Position numbers and translations under genes: made by a program
Source: Leuconostoc palmae
Lineage (GTDB): Bacteria > Bacillota > Bacilli > Lactobacillales > Lactobacillaceae
Reading direction: 5' to 3'
Length of the DNA: 64,000 nucleotides
Assembly (NCBI RefSeq): GCF_019656075.1
Contig: NZ_BPKZ01000005.1
Coordinates: 59,727-123,726, forward strand
Notes under the pieces: generated by a model
The model's database searches: none
Told to the model about the DNA's origin: nothing
The model's input: the letters and a program-made list of their open reading frames with translations, nothing else
In this document: piece by piece, positions 18,026 through 27,957 of the stretch
Layout of the letters: each line of letters starts with the position of its first letter
Position numbering within the stretch: the first letter of the stretch is position 1

Positions 18026-19168
18026 ATGAGAACTTTTGCTGGTAATCTATATAAAGATGATCTTGAAGGAGACACAATAGGCGTTTTTTTTGGCACCTTA
18101 GCACCGATGCACGTTGGACATCAGGCTGAGATTTACAAAGCAGCAGCGCTAAATGATGGTGTTGTTGTCATTTCATCAGGTTATACAGGGGATCGAGGCT
18201 ATCAAATGGGTCTATCAGTAGAAAAGCGATTTCGCTACCTAAGAGAAGCCTTTAGTGATGAAACAGCAATAAAAATTGACTATATAAACGAAGATCATAT
18301 TCCACAAATGCCGGATGGATGGGATGAATGGACGAACATCTTAGTTGAAACAGTTAAACGTAATATTGTCAATCAAAATGCTAAAATTACATTTTATACT
18401 GGTGAAGAAAACTATAAGCAAGAACTAGAAAAAAGATTACCACAGAATGGGCAATTCCATGTTAGCTTGATGGATCGAACAGTGCTTAAAATTTCTGCTA
18501 CAGAAATACGCCGTGATCCAATTGGTAATTGGGATTACATAAATCGTGTGTTTAGAAGACATTTTACAAAAAAAGTAACTGTTATGGGCTCAGCGTCAAC
18601 GGGGAAATCAACCTTAGTAAGAAGACTAGCCAGAACAAGTAATTCGCCCTTCTCTGAAGAATACGCGCGAGAGTACCAAGAAAATTCCAATGTTAGTGAT
18701 GATGAACTTGTTGTTAAGGATTATATTCGTTTAATACAAGGCCAATATGATGCTAATTCAAGGGAAATTAATTCTCCAGCCAATAATGGACTAACCATTT
18801 TTGACACTGACGCTATGGTTACCAAAGTGTATGCTGACATGTGGTTGAACCAAGAAGATAATGCACAATTACAACCTCTCTTTGATAATACAATTAGTGA
18901 AGAATTAATTGATTTAATCCTCGTAATTCCACCAGTTACACCATACATAAATGATGGTTTTAGAAATATGGATGCCTCTGACATAGACTCTCGCCTGCAA
19001 TTTCATCAGCAACTGATGCAGGTCATTGAACATTACGGATTTATGGATAAGGTGGTTTTACTTGATGCTAAAGGAGATAGCGATGACCCATATGGTTACT
19101 ATGCAAGATATCTTCAAGCACTTGATGCGATTCAGGAACGAACAGGGTTTAATATCAAACACGTTTAA
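18026..19168 (+). CDS. nadR: NadR-like NMN adenylyltransferase / ribosylnicotinamide kinase
   Basis: 380 residues, two domains. The N-terminal nucleotidyltransferase has GVFFGTLAPMHVGHQAEI (about 18-35) and ISATEIRRDP (about 160). The C-terminal kinase has VMGSASTGKSTLVRRLAR (about 190-207). It lacks the N-terminal repressor helix-turn-helix of enterobacterial NadR, so it is an enzyme only. Salvages nicotinamide riboside to NAD. No strong ribosome site. Complements pncB and nadE nearby. Confidence 0.9.
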   Translation: MRTFAGNLYKDDLEGDTIGVFFGTLAPMHVGHQAEIYKAAALNDGVVVISSGYTGDRGYQMGLSVEKRFRYLREAFSDETAIKIDYINEDHIPQMPDGWDEWTNILVETVKRNIVNQNAKITFYTGEENYKQELEKRLPQNGQFHVSLMDRTVLKISATEIRRDPIGNWDYINRVFRRHFTKKVTVMGSASTGKSTLVRRLARTSNSPFSEEYAREYQENSNVSDDELVVKDYIRLIQGQYDANSREINSPANNGLTIFDTDAMVTKVYADMWLNQEDNAQLQPLFDNTISEELIDLILVIPPVTPYINDGFRNMDASDIDSRLQFHQQLMQVIEHYGFMDKVVLLDAKGDSDDPYGYYARYLQALDAIQERTGFNIKHV

Positions 19169-19194
19169 TGAATTACCAATGGTGCATAAATAAT

Positions 19195-19225
19195 AAAAAA
19201 GTGTTTTCCTAGTCATGCACTTTTT
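19195..19225 (+). terminator. Probable nadR terminator
   Basis: AAAAAGTG pairs with CACTTTTT around a loop of about 14 bases. Weaker than others in the window. Confidence 0.5.
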
Positions 19226-19683
19226 ATGTAGAGAATTATTTTTATAGGGGATACAGAATATAAAACATATTCTCTGATAATGAGCATTATAGCCAGTATT
19301 TGGAAAACATGATACGGGCGTGCATACAATTATAAACGTTATTCAATTTATAGCTAAAACAGTGGTTAACGCTTATAATCAGTTATTTGATAACTAAAAT
19401 CTTTGTCACAACATGCTAATTTCAGTGATCTTTATGGGAATTCTACATATTGAATCAATTGTTTTAGAACCAGACATTGCGATTTTGTTAGTTAATTTCT
19501 ATATCATTAAAAATCAGGATATTAAAAAAATGATTACAATAATCGTGTCAAAAATGAATTAGCTAAAAATATTTTGTGCTATAGGAAATTATAGAGGTTA
19601 TCTTTTGTTGCTAGAAAAAAGTTGTGATTTGTAAGGTTTTAAGATAAAATTAAAAGGTATTTAAAACATTTGGAGGACTTATC
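19226..19683. other. Intergenic region before tig
   Basis: 458 bases with no convincing gene. A 49-codon frame at 19413-19562 (MLISVIFMGILHIES...) has no ribosome site and no recognised relatives. Inverted repeats rich in A and T occur (for example AGAATA/TATTCT near 19255-19285). The tig promoter is at its right end. Confidence 0.5.
19622..19650 (+). promoter_or_regulatory. tig promoter
   Basis: TTGTGA (19622-19627) and TAAAAT (19645-19650) with 17-base spacing. Confidence 0.7.
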
Positions 19684-20979
19684 ATGTCTAACTGGACACT
19701 AGCTGCGGATCAAAAGAACCAAGGCACATTAGAATTTGAAATATCACGCGAAAAAGTTGAAGAAGGCTTGGAAAAAGCTTTCCAACGTAATAAGAATCAA
19801 GTTTCTGTTCCTGGATTCCGCAAGGGTAAAGTAACAAAAGCAATGTTTATGTCAAAATTTGGCGAAGAAGCTTTATATCAAGAGACAATGGACATTATTT
19901 TACCAGAAGCTTATGAAACAGCTGTTGACGAAGCTGGTATTAGCCCCGTTGGGCGCCCAAATATCCAACCTATTTCAATGAAGAAGGGGGAGCCTTGGAC
20001 ATTGAAAGCTGAAATTACAATTGCCCCTGCTGTTCAATTAGGTGAATATTTGAACCTTGAAGTTGAAGCTGCTGACACAGAAGTGACAGATGCTGATGTA
20101 GATGCTGAAATCAAGCGTTTGCAAGATGGACAAGCTGAATTAGTCTTACAAGAAGCTTCAGTTAAAGCTGAAAAAGGTGATACAGTTATCATTGATTTTG
20201 ATGGTTCAGTTGATGGTGAACACTTTGAAGGTGGACAATCAAAGGACTTTTCTCTTGAATTAGGATCAGGTCAATTTATCCCTGGATTTGAAGACCAATT
20301 GATTGGTCATTCAGCTGGTGAAGATGTTAATGTTAATGTCACTTTCCCTGCAGAATACCAAGCAGCTGATTTAGCAGGTAAAGATGCGTTATTTGAAGTT
20401 AAAATTCATGAATTGAAGCGTAAAGAATTGCCTGAATTAGATGACGAATTTGCTAAAGATGTTGATGAAGAAGTTGAAACTTTGGCAGAATTGAAAGAAA
20501 AAACTGCTAAGAAGTTAACTGATGAAAAAGAATCAGCCGCAAAGTCTGCTTTCGAAGACGCTGTTATAACTAAGGCAGTTGACAATGCATCTGTTGAAGG
20601 AGAAACAATTCCTGAAGCTATGATTGAAGAAGATGTACATCGTCAATCAGAACAATACTTAGGACAATTGCAACAGCAAGGTATTTCACGTGAAATGTTC
20701 TTCCAAATTTCAGGTCAAACTGAGGAAGATTTGCACAAGCAATTCACAGAAGGTGCAGAAACACGTGTTAAAACTAATCTTGTGCTTGACGCAATCGTTA
20801 AGGCTGAAGGTATTGAACCAACAGAAGAACAAGTTACTGAAGAAATTAATAACTTGGCAAAACAATATAATATGGATGCAACTAAAGTTCGTGAATCATT
20901 ATCGGACTCACTTTTGAAGCACGATATTGCTATGCGTGAAGTGATCGCAAAAATTACAGAGTCTGCAAAGACAAAATAA
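19684..20979 (+). CDS. tig: Trigger factor
   Basis: 431 residues. Ribosome-bound chaperone and peptidyl-prolyl isomerase. The N-terminal ribosome-binding signature VPGFRKGKVTKAMFMSKFGEEALYQE-type block lies near 43-66 (GFRKGK). The FKBP-like domain follows (about 160-245, GDTVIIDFDGSVDG), then the C-terminal helical chaperone arms. Strong TTTGGAGGAC ribosome site. Codon use is highly biased, as expected for an abundant protein. Own promoter and terminator, so monocistronic. Confidence 0.97.
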   Translation: MSNWTLAADQKNQGTLEFEISREKVEEGLEKAFQRNKNQVSVPGFRKGKVTKAMFMSKFGEEALYQETMDIILPEAYETAVDEAGISPVGRPNIQPISMKKGEPWTLKAEITIAPAVQLGEYLNLEVEAADTEVTDADVDAEIKRLQDGQAELVLQEASVKAEKGDTVIIDFDGSVDGEHFEGGQSKDFSLELGSGQFIPGFEDQLIGHSAGEDVNVNVTFPAEYQAADLAGKDALFEVKIHELKRKELPELDDEFAKDVDEEVETLAELKEKTAKKLTDEKESAAKSAFEDAVITKAVDNASVEGETIPEAMIEEDVHRQSEQYLGQLQQQGISREMFFQISGQTEEDLHKQFTEGAETRVKTNLVLDAIVKAEGIEPTEEQVTEEINNLAKQYNMDATKVRESLSDSLLKHDIAMREVIAKITESAKTK

Positions 20980-20999
20980 AAGCCCAAGGGCTTTTTTTT
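20977..20999 (+). terminator. tig terminator
   Basis: AGCCC-AA-GGGCT short stem followed by eight T, immediately after the stop. Confidence 0.8.
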
Positions 21000-21118
21000 G
21001 TGCCTGATTTTAAGCTGAAAAGAATTAACACTTTAATATTCGATATAATCTGGTAGAATGAAATAGTATTTATTTTTATAGATTTTAAAGTATCTATTGA
21101 TTAATTAAAGGATAGTAT

Positions 21119-22366
21119 ATGGCACAAAAACAAGGTTTTGAAGAAGAAGTTTATTGTAGCTTTTGTGGCAAGTCAGCAAACGAAGTCAAGAAAATTGTTG
21201 CTGGGCCAAACAATGTTTTTATTTGCGATGAATGCGTTACGTTAGCCCAAAGTGTTATCGAAGAAGAATTGAGTGCTTCACAAGCGATTAAAGTATTGAC
21301 ATTACCAACACCACATGAAATTGTAGAGAAACTTAACGATTATGTTGTTGGGCAAGAAGATGCCAAAAAAACTTTGGCTGTTGCAGTTTATAATCATTAC
21401 AAGCGAATTAATGAGAATATTGCACCAACAACTGACGTTGAGCTTCAAAAATCAAATATTGCATTAATTGGGCCAACTGGCTCAGGTAAAACATATTTAG
21501 CGCAAAGTTTAGCTAGAATTTTAAATGTACCATTTGCTATTGCAGATGCAACAACATTAACCGAAGCAGGCTATGTTGGTGAAGATGTTGAAAATATTAT
21601 TTTAAAATTATTACAATCTGCAAATTTTGATATTAGTGCGGCAGAACAAGGTATAATTTATATTGATGAAATTGATAAAATAGCAAAGAAATCTGAAAAT
21701 GTTTCAATTACAAGAGATGTTTCTGGAGAAGGTGTCCAGCAAGCTTTGCTAAAATTACTTGAAGGTACTACTGCTAGTGTGCCACCGCAAGGCGGGCGCA
21801 AACATCCACAGCAAGAGTTGATTCAGGTTAATACAACTAACATATTGTTCATTGTTGGTGGCGCTTTTGCTGGAATTGATACGATCATTAAAGAACGTTT
21901 AGGGGAACGTATTATTGGTTTTGGATCTGATGCAAATGAAAACGCTGTAGCTTTAAATTCAGAAAACATTTTGACTCAAGTACAACCTGAAGATATGACA
22001 AAATTTGGATTGATTCCTGAATTTATAGGAAGACTTCCAATTGTTTCGGTTTTAGATGAGTTGAGAGTTTCTGATTTGAAACGTATTTTAACTGAACCAA
22101 AGAATGCTTTGATAAAACAATACACTGCATTATTAGGACTTGACAATGTTGAGCTAATATTTCAGGAAGACGCTTTGGAAGCAATGGCTGAACTGGCTAT
22201 AAAACGTCATACTGGTGCTAGAGGCTTGCGGTCAATTATTGAACACGTTATGAAAGATGTGATGTTTGATATTCCAAGTCGAAAAGATGTTGATAAAGTT
22301 ATTATCACAAAAGACAGTGTACTTCAGGGCAAAACGCCAGAATTACATTTAAAGAAAGTAGATTAG
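21119..22366 (+). CDS. clpX: ATP-dependent Clp protease ATP-binding subunit ClpX
   Basis: 415 residues. Unfoldase partner of ClpP. N-terminal zinc-binding domain CSFCGKS...CDECV (about 14-40), Walker [15 protein letters not shown] (about 116), Walker [15 protein letters not shown] (about 180), and [17 protein letters not shown] where ClpX proteins have the IGF loop region nearby (RIIGFGS). AAAGGA precedes ATG 21119. engB follows after one base, the usual pairing. Confidence 0.97.
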   Translation: MAQKQGFEEEVYCSFCGKSANEVKKIVAGPNNVFICDECVTLAQSVIEEELSASQAIKVLTLPTPHEIVEKLNDYVVGQEDAKKTLAVAVYNHYKRINENIAPTTDVELQKSNIALIGPTGSGKTYLAQSLARILNVPFAIADATTLTEAGYVGEDVENIILKLLQSANFDISAAEQGIIYIDEIDKIAKKSENVSITRDVSGEGVQQALLKLLEGTTASVPPQGGRKHPQQELIQVNTTNILFIVGGAFAGIDTIIKERLGERIIGFGSDANENAVALNSENILTQVQPEDMTKFGLIPEFIGRLPIVSVLDELRVSDLKRILTEPKNALIKQYTALLGLDNVELIFQEDALEAMAELAIKRHTGARGLRSIIEHVMKDVMFDIPSRKDVDKVIITKDSVLQGKTPELHLKKVD

Positions 22367-22367
22367 C

Positions 22368-22952
22368 ATGAATGTTAATAATGTAGAAATGGTTATGAGT
22401 GCAGTGACATCTGCACAATATCCTACAGATGGTAAACCTGAAATTGCGCTTGTTGGGCGTTCTAATGTTGGCAAATCTTCGTTGACAAATACGTTAATTC
22501 AACGTAAAAACTTTGCTAGGACATCTTCTCAGCCAGGGAAAACACAGACTTTGAATTTTTATGATGTAGAAAATAAATTATATTTTGTTGACGTCCCAGG
22601 ATATGGATATGCCAAAGTTTCAAAAAAGCAGCGTGAAGCATTTGGGCACATGATTGAAGAATATATTACAACTCGTAAACAACTTAGAGGGGTAGTGAGT
22701 TTAGTAGATGCTAGACATAATCCAAGTGAAGATGATATAGCAATGTATGAGTGGCTTCATTACTACAATATACCTATTTTAGTTGTTGCTACAAAGTCAG
22801 ATAAAATTTCCAAAGGCAAGTTTAACAAGTTTGAAAGCAATATAAAACGTGTATTGGGATTTGATGAGACAGATAGTGATTTTCAATTTTTCTCATCAGA
22901 AACAAAATATGGTAAAGATGAAGTCTGGAAATGGATTGAGTCACATCTTTAA
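22368..22952 (+). CDS. engB: Ribosome biogenesis GTPase YsxC/EngB
   Basis: 194 residues. TrmE-Era-EngA-EngB GTPase needed for 50S assembly. G1 [14 protein letters not shown] (about 30-43), G2 [14 protein letters not shown]3 [12 protein letters not shown]4 TKSDKIS are all present. Directly after clpX. Hairpin terminator follows. Confidence 0.96.
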   Translation: MNVNNVEMVMSAVTSAQYPTDGKPEIALVGRSNVGKSSLTNTLIQRKNFARTSSQPGKTQTLNFYDVENKLYFVDVPGYGYAKVSKKQREAFGHMIEEYITTRKQLRGVVSLVDARHNPSEDDIAMYEWLHYYNIPILVVATKSDKISKGKFNKFESNIKRVLGFDETDSDFQFFSSETKYGKDEVWKWIESHL

Positions 22953-22977
22953 AAGTCAACTTTGGTTGGCTTTTTTG
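22951..22977 (+). terminator. clpX-engB terminator
   Basis: AAAAGTCAAC pairs with GTTGGCTTTT (one G-T) over a TTTG loop, then T run. Confidence 0.8.
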
Positions 22978-23003
22978 TTTAAAGCTAAATTATTTGACCT
23001 ATT

Positions 23004-23019
23004 TGATACAATAACAGTA
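23004..23019 (+). promoter_or_regulatory. Extended -10 promoter giving a leaderless priA mRNA
   Basis: TG-A-TACAAT (TG 23004-23005, TACAAT 23007-23012), with the expected start point at the A of the priA ATG (23019). No Shine-Dalgarno sequence. Confidence 0.6.
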
Positions 23020-25436
23020 TGAAGAAAAATCCATATGCACAAATCATTGTTGATGTGCCAACAATGCAAACTAATCAGCCATATACATACGAAATACCAG
23101 ATTATATGTTAGATACTGTCAAACCTGGTATGCGTGTAGAAGTACCTTTTGGTCACAGACATGTTATGGGATTTATAATTGCACTATCAAATAAAGAATT
23201 GGGAGATGAAATCCAATTAAAGAAAATAATTAAAACTTTGGATATTTCACCAGTTTTAAATTCTGAGTTGTTACAACTCTCTGAATATTTGGCAAAAGAA
23301 ACATTTGCATTTCGTATTTCTATTCTACAAACAATGCTTCCTACTGCCTTAAAAGCTAATTATCAATTAAAAATTAAAATAGTTGGTGAGATTAGTTCTG
23401 AAATCCAGCAAGTTGTTTTTAACGGATTGAATGAATTAGTCTTAGATGCTGGTAATGTGCAAAACAAAGATATGATGTTGTTTTCAAAATTGAAAAGGGA
23501 AGGAAAAATTGAAGTTATTCCTAAAATTTCTAATAAATCATCTGTAAAAAAACAACTCGCCTATAAATTTTCTAACGAAAAAAAATTTTTAGACCAAGAA
23601 AAACAACACATTCAAAAACGTGCTGCAAAGCAGCATCTCATATTAGATTTCATATTGGCGCATTTAGGAGAAACATGGACAAAAAAAGAACTACAAGATA
23701 TGTTAGCAATTAGTCCCGCTAGTTTAAATGATGCAGCATCAAAAAAGTGGTTAACAAAAACAACAGTTGAATTACTTAGGAATCCATTATCTGATATGCA
23801 AGTCAAGCCCACTGAGCCAATACCTTTAAATATTGAACAAAAATTAGCTTATGAACAAATACTTCTCGCAGCTGAGAAACAAATTTATCAACCTTTTTTA
23901 CTTGAAGGGATTACCGGATCTGGTAAAACAGAAGTTTATTTACAAGTAGCGCAAAATGTTTTTGAACAAGGAAAGACAACTTTATTTTTAGTTCCTGAAA
24001 TATCTCTCACACCTCAGATGGTGAGACGAGTTAAATCAAGATTTGGTGGACAAACAGCGGTATTACATTCTGGTTTATCTGATGGGGAACGTTATGATGA
24101 ATGGCGACGCATTGAGAGAGGGGAAGTTAAAATTGTTGTTGGTGCCCGTTCTGCTGTTTTTGCACCACTGGATAATCTAGGATTAATTATCGTTGATGAA
24201 GAGCACGAAACGACTTATAAGCAAAATGATAATCCTAGATATAATGCTAGAGATGTGGCTTTGTGGCGAGGAGCATATCATCATATTCCTGTTATCCTAG
24301 GTTCGGCAACGCCATCGTTAGAATCTCGAGCAAGAGCGCATCGCAATATTTATCAGTTTTTGAAATTAAACAAAAGAGCTGGTGACGCTAAATTACCTAA
24401 AGTTACCATCGTAGACATGAAAGACACACTGTCTAACTATCCGGAAACAGATTTCTCAGAGCAATTAAGAGAGGCGCTAAAAGAGAGATTAATTCATCGA
24501 GAACAATCAGTATTAATGCTGAACAGACGTGGATTCTCAAGTTTTGTGATGTGTAGAGATTGTGGTTACGTACCTAGAGATCCTAATTGTAACTTAGCAA
24601 TGACATTGCATATGGATACTAAAACATTGAAGTGTCATTACTGTGGATACGAAGAATCAATTCCTCATATTTGTCCAAACTGTCATTCTAATCGTATTAG
24701 ATACTATGGTACTGGTACTGAAAAAGTTGAAAAAGAATTACAAACGCTTTTTCCTGAGGCACGTATTATTCGTCTTGATCAAGATACAACACGAAAAAAA
24801 GGCAGTATGGATAAATTACTAACCCAATTTGGGGATCATAAAGCTGATATACTTTTAGGGACACAAATGATTGCTAAAGGATTGGATTTTCCAGATGTTA
24901 CTTTAGTTGGTGTACTCAATGCTGATACATCACTTGGGTTACCTGATTTTCATGCTAGCGAACGTACATTTCAGTTACTGACTCAAGTAAGTGGTCGTGC
25001 AGGACGAGGTGAAAAAAAAGGGGAGGTTATCGTGCAAACCTTTAATCCGGCGCACTACGCCATTAGGTATGCTAGTAAACATGATTATGAAGGATTCTAT
25101 CGGCAAGAAATGTCGGTCAGACATCTTGGAAACTATCCACCGTATTACTACACAGTGCAAATCCAAGCAAGTCACACAGAAGAAAATGTCGTTGCCAAAC
25201 AAATGACTCAAATTGGGCGTTGGCTCAAAAATAATACCAACGACGATGTTATATTACTTGGTCCATCACCAAAACCCATTGCTAAGTTAAGAAATAAATA
25301 TTTTTTTCAAATCATTTTAAAATTTAAGCAGCGTGAGTCATTAGACGATTTACTGGAAGAATTAAATTTTCGTGCGCAGAAGGCAAAAGATGGTTTGCAA
25401 ATAATGATTGACAGAGATCCTAATTCTTTTTTGTGA
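23019..25436 (+). CDS. priA: Primosomal protein N' (replication restart helicase PriA)
   Basis: 805 residues. 3'-5' helicase that reloads the replisome at stalled forks. N-terminal DNA-binding domain (about 1-110), Walker A LEGITGSGKTEVYLQ (about 300), DEEH Walker B (IIVDEEHETTYK), a zinc-binding stretch with CRDCGYVPRDPNCN...CHYCGYEESIPHICPNC (about 510-560), then helicase motifs GTQMIAKGLDFPDVTLVGVLNAD and QVSGRAGRG. No ribosome site before ATG 23019; predicted leaderless. Confidence 0.96.
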   Translation: MKKNPYAQIIVDVPTMQTNQPYTYEIPDYMLDTVKPGMRVEVPFGHRHVMGFIIALSNKELGDEIQLKKIIKTLDISPVLNSELLQLSEYLAKETFAFRISILQTMLPTALKANYQLKIKIVGEISSEIQQVVFNGLNELVLDAGNVQNKDMMLFSKLKREGKIEVIPKISNKSSVKKQLAYKFSNEKKFLDQEKQHIQKRAAKQHLILDFILAHLGETWTKKELQDMLAISPASLNDAASKKWLTKTTVELLRNPLSDMQVKPTEPIPLNIEQKLAYEQILLAAEKQIYQPFLLEGITGSGKTEVYLQVAQNVFEQGKTTLFLVPEISLTPQMVRRVKSRFGGQTAVLHSGLSDGERYDEWRRIERGEVKIVVGARSAVFAPLDNLGLIIVDEEHETTYKQNDNPRYNARDVALWRGAYHHIPVILGSATPSLESRARAHRNIYQFLKLNKRAGDAKLPKVTIVDMKDTLSNYPETDFSEQLREALKERLIHREQSVLMLNRRGFSSFVMCRDCGYVPRDPNCNLAMTLHMDTKTLKCHYCGYEESIPHICPNCHSNRIRYYGTGTEKVEKELQTLFPEARIIRLDQDTTRKKGSMDKLLTQFGDHKADILLGTQMIAKGLDFPDVTLVGVLNADTSLGLPDFHASERTFQLLTQVSGRAGRGEKKGEVIVQTFNPAHYAIRYASKHDYEGFYRQEMSVRHLGNYPPYYYTVQIQASHTEENVVAKQMTQIGRWLKNNTNDDVILLGPSPKPIAKLRNKYFFQIILKFKQRESLDDLLEELNFRAQKAKDGLQIMIDRDPNSFL

Positions 25437-25477
25437 CAAAAACGTTACAAAATTATATGGTATAATGGAGATAATTT

Positions 25478-25505
25478 AAATACTCGGATGACGGGTATTT
25501 TTTAT
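25478..25505 (+). terminator. Hairpin after priA
   Basis: AAATACTC pairs with GGGTATTT (one G-T) over GGATGAC, then T run. A TGGTATAATG extended -10-like element lies just before it (25459-25467), so this could end priA transcripts or cut a very short RNA. Confidence 0.6.
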
Positions 25506-25545
25506 TGACTATAAAATAAAATTAAGACCAGTTAAGCAGACACGC

Positions 25546-25581
25546 TATAATTTAACGATGAAACGAGGAATCAATGCATGA
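25546..25581 (+). promoter_or_regulatory. fmt promoter and overlapping mini-ORF
   Basis: TATAAT at 25546-25551 puts the expected start point at or next to ATG 25558, which opens MKRGINA and stops in TGA overlapping the fmt start (ATGA). The mini-ORF contains the fmt ribosome site GAGGA (25565-25569). Confidence 0.4.
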
Positions 25582-26540
25582 CCTATTCTGTTGTATTTAT
25601 GGGAACACCCCAATTTGCGGTGCCAATATTAGAGGCATTAATTCAAGACTCTAATTATGACGTAAAAGCTGTGGTTACTCAACCAGATAGGCCCAAAGGT
25701 CGTAAACATCAGTTAACCTACAGTCCAGTTAAAGAAACAGCATTAGTAGCACAAATACCTGTATTACAGCCTAATAAAATAAGCGGTTCAAATGAAATGG
25801 ATAGGATTATGGCGATTAGTCCGGATTTTATTATCACAGCAGCATTTGGCCAGTTCTTACCAACATCTCTTTTATCATCTGCCAAGATTGCTGCTATTAA
25901 CACGCATGCGTCATTACTACCTAAATATCGTGGCGGTGCACCAGTTCATTACGCCATTATGAACGGTGACCAAGAAACGGGTGTTTCTATTATGTATATG
26001 GTCAAAGAAATGGACGCTGGTGATATTATTGATGTGATAACTGTTCCCATAACAAAGCAAGACAATGTAGGGACAATGTTTAAAAAATTAAGTCTAGCAG
26101 GACGTGATTTACTAATGTCCACATTACCTAAACTAATTAGTGGAGAGATTGTACCTAAACCACAAGAGGATAGTAAAGTTACTTTTTCACCAAACATATC
26201 TCATGAAATGCAAAATTTGAATTTTGCAAAAGAAACAGCACAGCAATTAGATTGGCACATTCGAGGATTATACCCAACACATCCAGCCTATAGTCAGATT
26301 AATGGACAACGTATGAAAATAGTCAGTGTGACACCAACAACTGAGAAAACTGATTTACCAGCCGGATATATCGTAAACAAAACTAAAAAGCAACTGCTAG
26401 TTGCTGCAGCTAATCATACTGTTATAAGTCTTGATAAATTGCAGCCTGCTGGAAAATCAGAAATGTTCATTCAAGACTATCTGAATGGGGCTGGCAAACA
26501 GATTGAAATTGGGAAACAATGGATAGAGGATATTAAATGA
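25578..26540 (+). CDS. fmt: Methionyl-tRNA formyltransferase
   Basis: 320 residues. Formylates initiator Met-tRNA using 10-formyl-THF. VVFMGTPQFAVPILEAL at the start, NTHASLLPKYRGGAPVHYAIMNGDQETGVSIM (about 110-140) with the catalytic Asn-His and SLLPxYRG motif, then C-terminal OB-like domain (about 210-320). Overlaps rsmB by four bases. Confidence 0.96.
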   Translation: MTYSVVFMGTPQFAVPILEALIQDSNYDVKAVVTQPDRPKGRKHQLTYSPVKETALVAQIPVLQPNKISGSNEMDRIMAISPDFIITAAFGQFLPTSLLSSAKIAAINTHASLLPKYRGGAPVHYAIMNGDQETGVSIMYMVKEMDAGDIIDVITVPITKQDNVGTMFKKLSLAGRDLLMSTLPKLISGEIVPKPQEDSKVTFSPNISHEMQNLNFAKETAQQLDWHIRGLYPTHPAYSQINGQRMKIVSVTPTTEKTDLPAGYIVNKTKKQLLVAAANHTVISLDKLQPAGKSEMFIQDYLNGAGKQIEIGKQWIEDIK

Positions 26541-27880
26541 GTGATAAACGTGTTAAAACGGATAATCCACGTGTGATAGCAGTTCAAATTCTTTCGAAAA
26601 TAAAAAATGGTGCTTATTCTAATATTCAATTGAATCAGTCATTGCTGCGTCATCAATTGAATGCCCCTGATAAAAGATTAATAACAACCTTGGTTTATGG
26701 TGTCATCCAACACCGATTGACACTTGAATATTGGCTAGCACCGTTTATTGAAAGTAAAAAAATAGATCCCTGGGTCAGAGAATTGCTTTATACAGCAATT
26801 TTTCAACTTGTTTATTTAGATAAAATTCCCAAACATGCAATCTTCAATGAATCTATTAATGTATCTAAAATTTTGGGTCATGTTGGAACAGCTAAATTTG
26901 TTACAGCAATTTTACATAATATAGATCGTAAAGGATTAAGAAAACTAGATGCAATTGAAAATCCTATTGATAAACTTTCAATTGAAGCTAGTTTACCAGT
27001 TTGGTTAATTCAAGAATTATTTGAACAACAAGGGGAAGAAGCGACACGTCATATTATTTCAACAATTAATGAGGCACCAAAGCAATCCATAAGAGTTAAT
27101 TCAACACTGATTGGAGATGATGAGGTAATCACAAGGCTTAAGGGTGAAAATTTAGAAGTTCAACCCTCCAAAGTGGCTAATCATGCTTACACTGTTAGTG
27201 GCGGACATGTTGCAAGTACAACGTTATATGAGGATGGTTTGATAACTATCCAAGATGAAAGTGCTATGTTACCAGTTGAAAGTTTACGACTTAATGATAG
27301 TGTGATTAATGTACTCGATGCAGCAGCAGCACCAGGTGGTAAAACAACTCAAATTGCGCAATTCACAAGTGACGATTGCAAAATATTGGCACTTGATGTT
27401 CATGAGCATAAGATTAAATTAATAAAGAGCAATGCAAAAAGGTTACATGTTGATAAAAAAATAACGGCACGTGTATTAGATGCACGTAAAGTTCCTGAAG
27501 TAGTTTCTACAAAATTTGATCGTATTTTAGTCGATGCACCTTGTTCTGGGTTTGGTCTATTAAGACGTAAACCTGAGATTCGATATGATAAAAATCTTGA
27601 AGATGTTAACAAATTAGCAACATTACAGTATGAAATTTTAGAAGCCGTTAGTCATAATGTTTCCGATAATGGTATTATTGTCTACAGTACATGCACGATA
27701 TTACGTCAAGAAAATGATGATGTTATAACGAAGTTTTTATCCAACCATCCAGAATTCGAACTTATTCAAACGGCGACGGATAAGAACCTTAAACCTAATC
27801 GCAATGAGAAATTACTGCATGTTTTTCCAAATGACTATCAAACTGATGGTTTTTTCATTGCGACACTGTTAAAAAAATAA
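26537..27880 (+). CDS. rsmB: 16S rRNA (cytosine967-C5)-methyltransferase
   Basis: 447 residues. N-terminal NusB-like RNA-binding domain (about 1-145), C-terminal RNA m5C methyltransferase. SAM motif VLDAAAAPGGKTTQIA (about 258), DAPCSGFGLLRRKPEIR with a catalytic cysteine (about 334) and YSTCTILRQEND with the second (about 385). Coupled to fmt by ATGA overlap. prpC starts 77 bases later. Confidence 0.95.
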   Translation: MSDKRVKTDNPRVIAVQILSKIKNGAYSNIQLNQSLLRHQLNAPDKRLITTLVYGVIQHRLTLEYWLAPFIESKKIDPWVRELLYTAIFQLVYLDKIPKHAIFNESINVSKILGHVGTAKFVTAILHNIDRKGLRKLDAIENPIDKLSIEASLPVWLIQELFEQQGEEATRHIISTINEAPKQSIRVNSTLIGDDEVITRLKGENLEVQPSKVANHAYTVSGGHVASTTLYEDGLITIQDESAMLPVESLRLNDSVINVLDAAAAPGGKTTQIAQFTSDDCKILALDVHEHKIKLIKSNAKRLHVDKKITARVLDARKVPEVVSTKFDRILVDAPCSGFGLLRRKPEIRYDKNLEDVNKLATLQYEILEAVSHNVSDNGIIVYSTCTILRQENDDVITKFLSNHPEFELIQTATDKNLKPNRNEKLLHVFPNDYQTDGFFIATLLKK

Positions 27881-27957
27881 AATTAGTCGTTTAATTTTAA
27901 ATTCATTTAATTAATTTAAGCAATCTAGAGCTTTAAATATGATTATGAGGGAATTTT

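Noticed and set aside
19413..19562. 49-codon ORF before tig
   Set aside because: No ribosome site, no recognised family, and typical of chance frames in AT-rich DNA.
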